NCBI GenBank assembly: GCA_905250125.1
Contig: CAJNOL010000008.1
Span: 422,104 to 486,103 of the forward strand
From: Rotaria sordida
Lineage: Eukaryota; Rotifera; Eurotatoria; Philodinida; Philodinidae
Length of the DNA: 64,000 bases
Direction: 5' to 3'
The position numbers and the translations under genes are program-made. Of this stretch, positions 12,473 to 26,200 are shown piece after piece; within the stretch, counting starts at the first letter, position 1; each line of letters starts with the position of its first letter. The notes under the pieces were generated by a model. The model worked only from the letters and a program-made list of their open reading frames with translations, was not told the DNA's origin and searched no databases.

Positions 12473-15400
12473 TTACAAATAAAGAAAAAACATTAGTAAA
12501 ATTAATAGATAATATGAAATAAATAATGACGATGCAAAATTAGCTTTTGTAATATTTGTTGTTTGAATAGAAACTAAATATAAAAGAAAAAAAATTTTTT
12601 TTTTTTCTTAAATTAAAACTTTTTCAAATTTTACTTCTATTCCGTTTAAGTAATTGTGCCCGTATCGTTGTCGTTGTTATAATTAATTCATTTTTACCTA
12701 ATATTTGAGATGTAATTGAAGTACCAATTGCTGTTGTTGTTGTTGGACGATGATGTTCTTTAATTAGATAAAAAACAATTTTTTTTACATTAAAAAACTT
12801 ATCTGTCAAAAAGTAGATATTTACCTTTCAATTCAATAATAGCTTTACTGTGACCAGCTTTTGATTCAGCATAACAAGCATATAAACCAAAATCTGTTTT
12901 TTCAATATCTTTTATATATAATGTTGTATGTAAAATATGACCATGTATATTTTGTTGTTGACGAAATCTATTCGATTGATTTGATATATTATGATTATCA
13001 ATACGACGCCAATATAATAATGTATCAAATGGTGCTGTAGCTGAACAACGTAGATGTATTGATTTTCCAATTGTACTATGAACAAGTGTAGATTGTGCTC
13101 GAATTGATGGTATAACTAGAATATAATCATTAACAAGGTCATAAAGAGATTTTTCTTTTTGTTGTTTGAATACATATGACATAAATTGATAGAAGCTGTA
13201 TACATACAAATGTTTATTAGAGTCTCCTCTTGTTCAAGGTAAATCGTACGAGAAATATTAATCTTATGTATGCATATAAAATCCAAGAGGCAATAAAATT
13301 CAAGAACTCATACCTATGACCTTCTATGCTATGTTTTTTTTTTGTTTTAAATAATAATTGAGTTTCGATAAATGTCAATGGATTAAAAGTTTTAGATAAA
13401 ATGCACTGAATAAATAGATATGTTCGTCTTTTTGTGTTAATTGAAATGTATATTTGCAATTAAAAGTTTGCGTGAGTTTAACAGGTGCATGATTTACTCT
13501 TTTCTATTTTTGTCATAAATCACGAATGAGTTTTTTTTTGCTTTTTTTTTTTTTGTGTAAACCCACACATTTGATTATGCATAAATAAGTAGTACGATCT
13601 TAACTCATTCGAGTGTTAAAATATGTTGTCTTCCTTTTTTTCCTTTTCAATTCTCACGAGATATTATAAATACAGAGATGATCGTAATAATTTCAAATAA
13701 CATAGCTGAATTCCTTAATTTACTCTACTGATTGTATCATGTGACCTCTGCCTATGATATAATTAGAGAAAAAATTCGAGAAAAATAAAAAAAAAAGAAT
13801 TTTAATAGGATTATATATCATATTTTTATATTCCAACAATCACATATTTGACCTTCATATATGCTTTACTATTCTTATATCCATCTTCTCATATAATTGT
13901 TGATATATACTTTGACATATATTTCAACCTATCAAGTATATATGTATCTCTTAGTTTTTGTTGTCACAGTTGACAATGACATTTGGCAAGCAAGGGCACC
14001 AACAATATTAGTTCGAAAGATATCAAATTATTTTTTTTTTCATCGAACGACGACGATAGTTATGTTTCTTTAATATATACACATACACACACACACACAC
14101 GCACAATTACATGTATATACTCTCATACGCAAGAAAAAACGAAGAAGAGTCAGAAGAAGATGATAGTATTTGTTACACAAATTAAAAGAAAGAAAAAAAA
14201 TAATAATAACTTATGGAATTTGTTCACTCACAAGGAACTAACATTAAGAAGAAAACGTCAAACATGTATTTGTGCCAAAAAACAAATAATAATGGATATT
14301 TAAAATTGTATTCACTAATATAGTGAAAATGTTTTGCACAAGTTGTTTTTTTTTCAGTTAGAAATCTCTATGATTCCACATCCATATATATATATATATA
14401 TACTTTTATGATAAATCATGAAAGTAAAATGTTCGTTTGTTCCTGATGTTTTTTTTTATTGAATTTTTCCTTTAAGTTCAACATCATTAATACGCAAGTC
14501 AATACTCTTCATCGTATGCCAGAACTTTTTTTTTGTCTAACTTATCGTCGGCTGAAGTTCTAATTATATAAGTACAAAGTTTTTTCGATATATCATAATT
14601 GATATCAATCAATTTACAATTATTTACGAAGAAGATTAGACAAAAACAGAAGAAGTAAAATTTTTTCATCGATTGGACTGGGCGATTCGACTGTTCGCCT
14701 TACTGAATGCACTCGAAAGTATTTACCTCGATTGAAGCAGTAAAGTCAATAAGTATAAGAAGAGACAAAGCAAACTACTAATCAAGATCGGCAGCAGCGA
14801 CTGATCAGTAGAGTACAAAGATCTTAGATGTCAATAAACTTGTGCGCTTGGCATATTAGATTACGAAAAGAAAAATAATAGATAAACATACATATACACA
14901 CGCACAACAGACAACAAATGACAATGACGAAAAATTAGAGAAAACCATAAAGAGAGAGTGTGTGTGACAAAAAAGAAAAAAGATATTTTGAAATCACCGA
15001 GCTCGACGAACAAGAATTTTTTTTATTTATGTATATTTTTTTTTTCTAACTTTCCGTGAGTCTTACCCTCCGGTCTTAAATTTTCTGTATGGGATGTGTT
15101 ATCACAGAGCTGGATGAAGACAACAGTAATGACAACAATGATGACTACGACGAGAAACTTATTAGAACAGTGTCAATCTGTCTCTATACTTGCTGGATTG
15201 TAGCCGGTAATCCACATTTACATTCTTCAACAACCATATTTGGTATAAATTTCCGTATAATTGGTCCACCATTTCTAGTTGTATACATAAGTTCAAGACC
15301 ACTTGTACGTGAATAAGAACAACATTGTGGTGATTGTTGATCATGTAGATTAGCAATTGTTGTTGCACTTCTATTAAAATGTAAACTATTTTGAAGTAAA

Positions 15401-17247
15401 AGTAGATTATATGCTGAATTATGTTCATTTCTATGTTGGGCATTTTTAACATCTGTATATTTAAGTGATGATCCACTTGTACCACATAAACCAATACATT
15501 CACCAATATCAAGTTGTCTTGGATAGATAACAAAATTTAATGCACTACTACCTTGATCAAGATCAATTGTAAGTGAACGTCGACAACATGTGCTTGTTGG
15601 AAGACAACCACGTGCTGGACGTGCTGTTGCATCACGTGTACCACGACGTCCAGATGATGATGGAGGAATTTTATCACCATATTCAACTAACATATATGGA
15701 AGTTGTTGTTGAGTTTGTTTATTATTTTCATCATCATTGTCTGAACGGCTTGGATATGATGTATGTTTTTTTGAATGATATTGTCGATAATAATGACGAT
15801 TCAATGATGATAAGAATTGAAGATCACGATCAATTGCAAGTGCATACCAAGGCATAATAAGTTGATTATAAATTGTTGTTCTATTTATACTGTCATCATT
15901 GGGCACAATAATTAATTCAAACCAATCGTCATTTAATGCTCTAAATTCACGTACTGATAAACGTATTGTATCTGTATGACCCGTTAGTGGCGGTTGTGTT
16001 GTATCATTTGATGTTGGTCGAAATATTTGATAAATTTGAAACATATCTGGTTGTATTTGACCTTGTTGTTGTTGTTGTTCATTTAAATGAAAATAATTCC
16101 TTTTTACATATAAACGTAATTCATTAACAGCTTGATTTGTTGGTAAACTTGTTGATTCTTTTGGTGATTTTGTAAAACGAAAACAATCAATATTTTGTAG
16201 ATAATGTTCAGCAAGATTTAATTTAACTGATAATTGTCGTTGACATGTATGATTTGGTATATGATCACCAGGTAAAATTGCACGTTCAGCTGTTGGCATT
16301 AATTCATCATGAGCTTTTTGTTTTCGATAATAATTATTTTCTTCATTATCATGGAAACGTTGCTGTTCTTTAGTTTGTTGTTCAAGTTGTTTCAATATTG
16401 ATGATGGTAAACCTGTATCATCATTGGCATTCATTGTTACATTTGGTGGTTCTTTTAAATTTAAACGTTCAAATAAAAGACGTGTAAATTGTTCAATTTG
16501 TTCTTCATTTGCTTTATATTGTGGCATTGATGATGACGTACGTGTTGTTACTTTTATTGAATCAATCCAATAATTATCATTAGTTTTTCCTTGCAGCTCA
16601 TCAGCATCAGCATAAATATTATTATTATTAATATTATTCGAAGAGAATGTTGGTACAAATGATTGAGTTGACATTGAATATCGTCGTTTTGATTGAGCTC
16701 GATAACGAGCTTGTAAAAAGGAAGGTGATAGAAGAAGGATAATGTTAATAATAACAAACCAGGATGTCATATTCTTTGCTTTTGTTTAAAAAAAATGGAA
16801 GTGTCAGACAATTTAACGGTACAATGAAATTGTATATATGTGTATGATGAAAATATACTTGATAAATATAGAATGCTCCTTGAAAAGATGCGTGACACTA
16901 TTTTTTAAGTCGACTATAAGATGTTGTGTTGATGACGTCAGCAGATCGAAGTAGACGTGTAGATAGTGTTGGCGATCATCTGTGTTTTTGACTGAGCGAG
17001 AAATAACGAAAAGCGCAAACGAGAGAGTAACTGAGATAGAGAGAGAGGGAGAGAGAGAGAGAGAAAGCTGGTGATGACGAGGATGATAGTGAACAACAAC
17101 ACAACAATTAGACGCGACGAAGAAGAAAGAGAGATTAAGAAGAGAGAGAGAGAGAAGGAAGGAAGTGGAAGAGAGAGAAAGAGAAACTCTGCAATAAGCG
17201 ATCTGGCCAGTGGACTTTGTCTTTTTCTTTTATTTTTTTTTATCGCT

Positions 17248-17278
<31 letters not shown>

Positions 17279-20200
17279 TCTCCCTTTTTTACATATTGCG
17301 TGCAAGTTACTCCTACTTTTTTCTTTTAGCGTAGTAATGACATTGGAAGTTGACACAGCAAGCAGAAAGATGTTGGAGGGGAAGTAATAATCAATGCAAA
17401 AAAAGAAAGAAACAAGAAGAATGATAAAAATATATCTAAATGATTTTTCAAAGATATAACTATATACTGATAATCATTAAATTCATTTATATATATACAT
17501 TTATCTCTTTTTTTAAAATAATTCAATGAAAACATTTTTATTCATCGGATTTATTCTAAGATACATGATATATTTGCTTTTAAGGTCAATCAAGGATAAA
17601 TATCATTTGTATAGTTTTAAATTCAACGTTCGCGTATTTATATAATGTCAAACGTTTTCACCAAAAATATATTAGTCACCAAGTGATGCAATAATTCATA
17701 TACGTAAATTGTTTCCACACTTACATATTATAAACAAAGCTATTCTTATATTTGACATTCATAAGAATTTTAAAGTACTTTGATGTGTTTGTTAACAAAC
17801 AGTATTTTTTTTTCATTTGAAGGTGACCTGCATAGTAAAACGTAGAAGTTATAGAAACATGAATTATGCTCTCTGTAGGACATTTTAATAGTCTTTTTTT
17901 TATTCCGAGAAAATCATACTGTTTTATTTATTATGAAATTACGTTTTATTTCTAGCTAGTACATTATTTATATTTTCTAATGAATGAGATTAAAAAAGAA
18001 CTATGAATAATAAAGATTTATCTAAAGCTTGTCTATTTTTGTTACTGAGATCGGTCAGCTTAAATGACGGCGCCGACCATTTCCGGATATACTCCTCGTT
18101 TCTCTCGAATAGAGCCGATAGACATAGGTCAAGTTCTCCTTCTTTCTTTTATTCTTTTCTCATGCTTTTGTTTATTGTTGCTTGCAATGTACTGATAATG
18201 AAAATAATTGAGGTCAAATGCAATCTTGCGCGCCGTCGGCCGATGGTCGGCATCTCTTATTCTGTCAAGAACAATTGTTCTTCATCATCGTTCTCTTTTC
18301 ATAAAAAACATCTGTGAGTGATGTGAATTTGCGTTAGGGAATAAATAGAAATGACTGCACAAAAGCAATATTTCTCTACGTCATAATAATAAATCTTCTG
18401 GTCATGAAAACGGTCATTTCTATGAAACATGAAGCTGTATGTATATTATTGAAGGGCAATAATTAAAATTGATTTATAGATAAAGAAAATATCATTAATA
18501 TAAATGTTCATATTGATATAAAATATATATTAAAATAGAAAAGAAGAAAATAAAAAGAATTGTTGAAAAATAAAACAATAAATATAAACATATTATTAAA
18601 GATAAATTTTAATTAGTCAAAATTACTATTCTTACTCTTATTGCGTAGTTTGTTTGTTTTTTACTAAAAATATCTATTTTATTTTCTATTGATAGTCTAC
18701 GCATGTTTTATTCATTAGAAAGAATTAATATTTAATATTCTTCATTGAATTATACTTTTAAATATATTCAAAATAGATATTATAGTCTATTCTTTTTAAA
18801 AGTAAACGATACAATGAAACTATTGTTCGTATGAAGAATAAATATAATAATGTTTAGCGAAAAAAAAAAATATGTATTCCATTTTTACTTACAAAGGACA
18901 CGCAATTCAATATCTTTACTAACAACATGATCATTGACTCCATTCGAAGCTCGACATTCATAATGTCCACTTTGATAACGACTAATATTAATCAAATGAA
19001 ATAAACCATCAGTATTATTAGCTAAAATTTGATTATCTAATCGTGTTTTATTATTATTAGAATTTTTTCCATCTTCACTACGACGATACCATGTAATATA
19101 GGGTATAGGTCGACCTCGAGCTTGGCATTTCATTGTTAGATTATTATGTTCCATAATGATAATTGGGGATGATATGGCATTGTCAATAATCATTGGAATT
19201 TCTAAAAAAAGAAAAGTATATATATTACGGGATTTCATTTTCTTTGTTAAACGGAAATTAAATATGACAAATAACATAAGTTTCTTTTTGTTGTATAGAA
19301 CAGTTTTATTTGTGAGTTACGTGCGTAAAATAAAAATTTTCGTTTATATTTGAAAAAAAAAAGAATTGCTCGTAAAAACAAATAAATCCGTTTTTTCTAT
19401 GACAAAAAATTTTATTACATAGCACAAACTGTATTTTAAAAAATAAAAATACGTATTGTTATCTTAGTATTATTAATTTCTTATAGTTCAAATATAGTTT
19501 AAATTGACTAAAGTATTTTAAACATTGATACAATATTCGATATTTCGGTAATATGAAAACTCAATCGATATATAGGGATGTCTTTTTTTTTTTATAATTA
19601 TAATCAATTCACTAGTATTTTAAGGCAAGAAACTTTTTAAAAATTTGTATTCTTCCATAGATCTGAAGCAAAAAAATTTTTTTTTCACATCAGTAAATCG
19701 ATATTTTATTTAATTAGTTAATGTAGAAATTACAAGGAAATAATATTTATATCAATATGATAATGTTTTGTCTTTTCCATTATAAAAAAAAACAAAGTTT
19801 TGAATCTATATCAACATACCACGCATGCATACAAATCATTCCGTTTAATACAAAGAGCGTTCAGTGTAAATTGAACAGATTGTTTTCCACTATTTAACTC
19901 TTTACTTCCTGACATTCATATAGTAGAGTTGGTTAGAAATGCACCAGTTCCTAGAACACGATGTCAAAGATGACAAGTTTTTTCCGTATTGAGAATGTAG
20001 TTCCTGTGGATTGTTTATATAAACCATGACCAGTTTTTTTTTTGCTCTATCCGAAATGGTAATCAGAGGTCATGAGATGCAAAACAAAAGTTTTGAAATC
20101 AGTTGAAAATTCCCATTTTTTAGTTTTCTTTTTTGACCTATTCTAATTGATTTTAAGATCTACGTTTTGACATTCGACAAAACCTAAGAATAGATTTGGA

Positions 20201-23200
20201 AAGAGCGTTCAATACTGGGCTGATGTTTTTTGTCAGCATGGATAAACAAATTTCTTGAATTTATAATCAAAGTTTAAAATATTTCCAATATTGAGATTTG
20301 GTGAACTTCTAGCGATTCTTTATGCAAGTTGTGATCAGTTTTGAACGCTTTTTCTAAAGACATTCGTAAGTTTTGTCTGATGCAAAATACAGATCTTAAA
20401 ATCAATTGAAATTAGTCAAAAGAAAAAAAAAACAAACCAAGAAAACAAATCCAGATTTTCAGCTAATTTCGAAACCTTTGTTTTGTATTTCATGCGCTTC
20501 GACTACAACTTAGGATAGAGCAGAAAAAAATTGATAATGATTGGTATAAACAATCCAGAGAAACCATTTTCTTAATAAGAAAAACAATATCATCTTTGAA
20601 ATCATGTTCTAGGAATTGGTGCATCTCTAAAGTTAGTGTTGAGTTAACTACAAAAATAGCGATATAGTTCGATATGGATGAAATCATTTCACTGTGGTGA
20701 CACAGCATAGGTAATAAATAACCTATTCGTCTTGAATGACATAAGAATTGAATTTATTGTGGATTTGATTTTTATTTTACATTTTTTCGTTGTTATGTTG
20801 TTATTTTATCTATATAAAGTTGGAAATTTACCTATTATAAATTTTTTTTTTCAAAAAATGATTCATTTCAGGAGACAATATGTGGTTAGATACTTGTAAA
20901 AGCGGCTATTTTCGGATTGAAATCAAATATTTCATTTCAAGGATTGTATCGGAGTCCTTAGTCTTCATGTTCTTTTTATAATATGAAATCATCGATTCTA
21001 ATTTCAATTCGAAATGACCTATTCCCTTCGTTAAGGCTCTCCTTTCTCAAAAAAAAAAATCTTAAGATAAATAAATGGGAAGATAATCCGAGATCTAATC
21101 TTTCATATATGACATGATTTTTTTTATTTGACACTTCGTATTTTTTCCTAAGATATTTTGATGATTTCTGTTATCATCTACTTGAAAAATATACTATTTT
21201 CAGAAAAAGCAATAATTCTTTTTCGTTTTTTTTTATAGTAATGCCTTTTTAATCATGCATCTCAAAATTCTCGAAGAAGCTTCATTGTAGGTAATTGCAT
21301 TTTTATTTTTATTTTAAAAAACATGTTAAGATGTAGAGCATGACAAAGTCCCTCTATCTGAATTAAGCATTGTTACTATTATATGAGGAAGTATTATTAT
21401 AATTAGAACGGCAGTTTTTTGAGAGTTTTTCAAGACATTGAACTTATCTTCACTTAACAAGTTAGAATACTAAAAAAGTCAAGCTCTGTCATGCTCTTTC
21501 AAACAAAAAGAAGTACATATATAAAATGAAGGGTTACAAAGAGTTTTGTGTTCTCAAATGGCCCATTTTTGACCGTTATTTGTTGAATATCTCCCGAAAA
21601 TATCATGATACAGGACTGAAAATTTTGCGATAGCTTGTCAACTATAGTCTTAATATATTCTGGAAACTTCATATAACTTGAATATATCTGATTCAAGAGA
21701 GATTTCTGAGGGGTGGAAGGGCTTTAAAATTTCATCTAGAAAGAAAACGACAACACAAGCTACAGGTTTCTATCTTTTATCAGCGAAAAGTTATTTTAAA
21801 ATGGCTGAAAAATGTTTTTTAACTGATTTTTAGTATGCAGATCACGCTACTTTATGAGTTTATATTGGAAATAAAATAATTTTAGAAAAGACATTTTTCA
21901 TGTTACTGATTACAAATGCGTCAAAAATAAGTCAAGTTGTGATAAAAAATGTTGCTTTCACATGTGTAATCAAGAATTTGCTTTAAAAAAAAAGAATCAC
22001 TCTGCAAATAGATTATGCTCTTTGTGATATATATCAACTTCACCAACATCAGAAAAATCCATCTGTGAAAATAAATTACAGAAAAAAAAAAGATTCTATT
22101 ACTTCTTTTTTGAAAGTACATCATGTTCTAAATCATATATCTTAGCCAAGGAATAATAAAAAAAAGTTACATTTCGTGTCGACTATGTAGCCTATTTAAA
22201 ACTATACACAATGTTTAACAACCATTTCGATTTAATGCTTTATTACTCTAAATAGATAGTTTTTATGAATAGGTCAAAACTGACTCTCAACAAAGGGTTG
22301 AATAATTGAACTTTATTTATCGAACTATATTTGTACTAAAAATAATATTGTCATAAAGGTAATCTATGTTTAATTAGTCACTAGATAAATTCAAGGTGAA
22401 ATGAAAAACATCATATCCTCTTGTTTACAATATCTATATTTTGTTATTGTTGTTATGCATGATCAAACAAATTACTCTGTTGAAATATATACCTGAGAAA
22501 AAAAAACCAAAACATCGCAATAAATCGTTTTATTATTTTAATCCTTCTTTTCTCTCTGCTTATTCTCTTAGCTGTATTCTAAATTCTTATAGCTGGTCAA
22601 TTATTAATAACTATTGTTGAAGCTAGAGTACTTGATGATAAAGATACTTTTGGTGGCTTAAATGATGCTTATGTTCAAGTTTATATAGATGATGACTATA
22701 AACAATGAACAGCAACTATTTCAAATTCAACAGATTCACAATGGAATGAAACATTTCATTTGTAAAAATGTTTTCTAATCTAATTTCTATTGAATTTTAT
22801 TATTTTTATATCAGTTTTTTAGTCGTATTGAACATGATCAAAATCATATACATATAAAAGTATATGATGAGGATGATACAGCTGGTCGTGATGCGATTGG
22901 TTCAGCTAAAATTGATTTAGAACCTGTACAAGCATCAGGATATTTTGATGATTGGGTTAAGTTACCCAAATTATTTGGTCTCGGTTCAAATAGTCAAATT
23001 CATGTTCACATGCATTTTCAATCTTAATAAATCAAAGTCGGTTAAATGTTAATAATTTTAAAGTGTCTATAAAGTCATAAGAGTAAAACAAGACAATTAT
23101 ATTATTTCTATTGTAGTTATACGAAATGAAATGATTGTTTTTTCTCTTTTGTAATAATAGAAGATATTTCCAATATATGAAATAGTCTTTTCTTTGTTCT

Positions 23201-26200
23201 TCTTCGAGTTTCGAAAAACAATAGACAGAATTCATTGTATACACAGTTGTGTGATATTTTTTGAAAAATTTGAAATTTTAGTTTTTTTCTCAAAGATATT
23301 CGTTTCTCATTCATCAACAAGCTTTGTTAAAAATGAATGAAGAAAACTCAAGCAATTTTAGAACTTCCGAGGTCATCGAAATTTCTTTTTTCAAGAAATA
23401 TCAAACAGATATTGATACAGTAAAGTTCTAAAAAATTAAAGCGATTCAATAGGAAACTATGTCGGTGATTTTTTTGAAACTCGAAATAGAAAAGTTGTTT
23501 TGTTTATTGAATTTAAATGTTTTAGTTTTCGAAAATATTGATGAATTTAAACTTTATGAATAAAAATTTGAAAACCTTCTCTATTATCGCGAAAAGAAAA
23601 ATCACTTCATTTAGTGAGATTACAATGTAGATATTTGATTTTATTGTTTGTTTTTTTTACAAACAGTCTATAGTTTTTCTACAATACATAAATAATTTCT
23701 TTTAATGTTACTTTATTGCATAATATTAAAATAATATATCAAAAGAAAATGAAATATTTCTTAATGAATAATGGAAAGTAAACATAGCAAAAATGTTTAT
23801 CTTTATTAGAAAATATATTAGTTTATTCTGAAAAAGTTACAATTATGAGATTCGAACCTTTTTTCTATACAAATTTCAATGAAGGTTAATTTTTTTTCAC
23901 GATTGTTTTACTACGATAAAATTATTCTTCTGAATTCGACTAATCATAGATCACACTTTTATGATAACAAAAGTATTCTATTCGTTACAAGCATATTCCA
24001 GCCTTTCGATATAGGGTGCTGCCTAGTGGTCAATTCAACAGCCAAATATCTTCCTTACAACTAATACTAGCTGTAGCTCTGTACAGAAGACTAGTCTGAT
24101 GTCGAATTCTTGCACTCCTCACATATACTAACCAATCACACTCTAGCTACAACGTAGCCAGCATTTTATCGGATAGGTGATCCGACATAAATAGCCGTTA
24201 GTGATTTGCGTAGGATCATTTCATGGCTGAGTAGTATCAAGGTTTAAATATAGTACCTGGTGGACATCTGTCGAACAACATAGTCACTCAGACATTATAG
24301 TCCATGTTCAGTTCACAACAGAGTATTAACTACAAATAGACTTCAATAAATATTCTATAGATTTTAAATCGCATCCTATTCTATATAAAAATATTCAAAT
24401 CAAAATAGTCGAAAGATAAGTTCAAATGAAATAGTTACACTTCTGATGATATCAAACGAATAATTTATTTCAAATAAAAAACTTCTTTCTATTAAAACTC
24501 ATAAAATTGTGATTTATTAAATAAATAAAACTTTAAAAATATGAAACATGTCTGTCAGGATCATAATCATCTGAAATCATATCATCCGTACAAGCAGTAG
24601 AAATGTGTCTGTCAGAATCAAAACCACACGAAATCATATCATCCGTACGAGCAGTAGAAATATGTCTCTCAGAATCAAAACCATACGAAATCATATCATC
24701 CGTACGAGCAGTAGAAACACGTGCTGGTCTAAATGCTGATGTTGTTGCTGTTGATATTGTTCTTGCTCTATGACGATATTTTCGGTTTTTTTTAAAAATA
24801 AAATTACCCGGAAAAAACTGCATAACAATAAATAAATAACAAAAACAGGCAGCAACAATTTCAGTTATTACTGATGCTATTTCAAATTTATGTTCATGTT
24901 TTGCAATATATAACCATTCTGTTGCAACAGATGCTGTTACTACAACAACAAATATGTATAATGTTGCTTTAATAGCTGCACCACGAAAACGATGATATGA
25001 TTCAGCAAAAAAATCAAATAATATATAAAAAGCAATATTATCTCTTGTTAATGTTGTAAGATGTATATCGAAAAAAACTGGAATAAATAAAGCAAGAATA
25101 ACTTCTAAACGTGACATAAAATGAAATAAATGTTCTTGTTCAATTGGTACATGAACATGAAGACCACGATGTTTATAAAATACTCGACAACAAATAAGGC
25201 AAATAAAATAGATTGTATCTACCGTTGCCCACACAGTATACAAAATTATATGTAATGCATCATTTTTTTTAACATAATATACTATATGTGCTAATGTCCC
25301 AACTTCAGTTAATATCCATAAACTTAAATGATAAAAAAAACGTATATAACGTGATCGAAGTGGTGCACAATATTGTAAATAAATAAAAACACTTAAAATT
25401 GATGAAAGTAAACCTTCATAACCACTAGCGGAGTTAGCAGAACTATGATAATAAAAAGCATCAAATATATAAGCTGCTTCAGCAAGAAATGGTAATATTA
25501 CGCAAGCACAAACAAAAAAACGATCATCAGATCGACTTGGAGTCGGATGAGATTCTTCTGATTTCGATCGTTTCATTATTAGTCAAAAGGTAAAAGCTAA
25601 ATTACACTGGAGACATAGCCACCTATATCAAAAGACATATCATAAATATATGTGCATCCACGTGGATCAGGTTTTATGTTAATGAAGTGTGACCGTCTTA
25701 ATCCTTTTGATATCAATTAATAGAAACGCAAAAAGTAATATGTTGTTTTGTTTGACGAGCTATATACTTTGACAAAACAGGTTAAATGATTTCAACCAAT
25801 GAGCGATCATTGTAGAAATTACAAGTGCAAACGAATATTAGAAATATTTATACTATTTAAACTCGTCAAATGTGCCACCGATCCAATTAAGATTTGGAAT
25901 AGATTCAATGAATTATACTCCAAAAAGTGATAGTCAATTGTGATTTGATAATTATAAAATTATCGTCAAGATTACCTGAGAAATCTGTAAGATGTGTTAG
26001 TGACAAAATACAAATAATCAATAGAAAGTATTTCGCATCTTCGTAGCGGCTATGAGATTCAAAACTTTTGAACCCGACATGTTCTATATATTATTCTGTT
26101 AAAAAAGAAAGAACACCGTCAATACAAAACGAGAAATTTATTACAATTCTCTGATAATTTCTTTCCGAATCATAAATAACCAATGAAATATTTTCGACTT

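Noticed and set aside
13983-14303. Plus-strand frame with THTHTH
   Set aside because: Generated by the AC microsatellite; no splice or family support.
15573-15857. Plus-strand frame of 94 residues
   Set aside because: Antisense to the TGF-beta-type ligand; composition (His/Val/Met-rich) is that of a shadow frame.
18003-18317. Plus-strand 104-residue frame
   Set aside because: Covers the GC-richer patch, low-complexity Ser runs, no splice partner or family.
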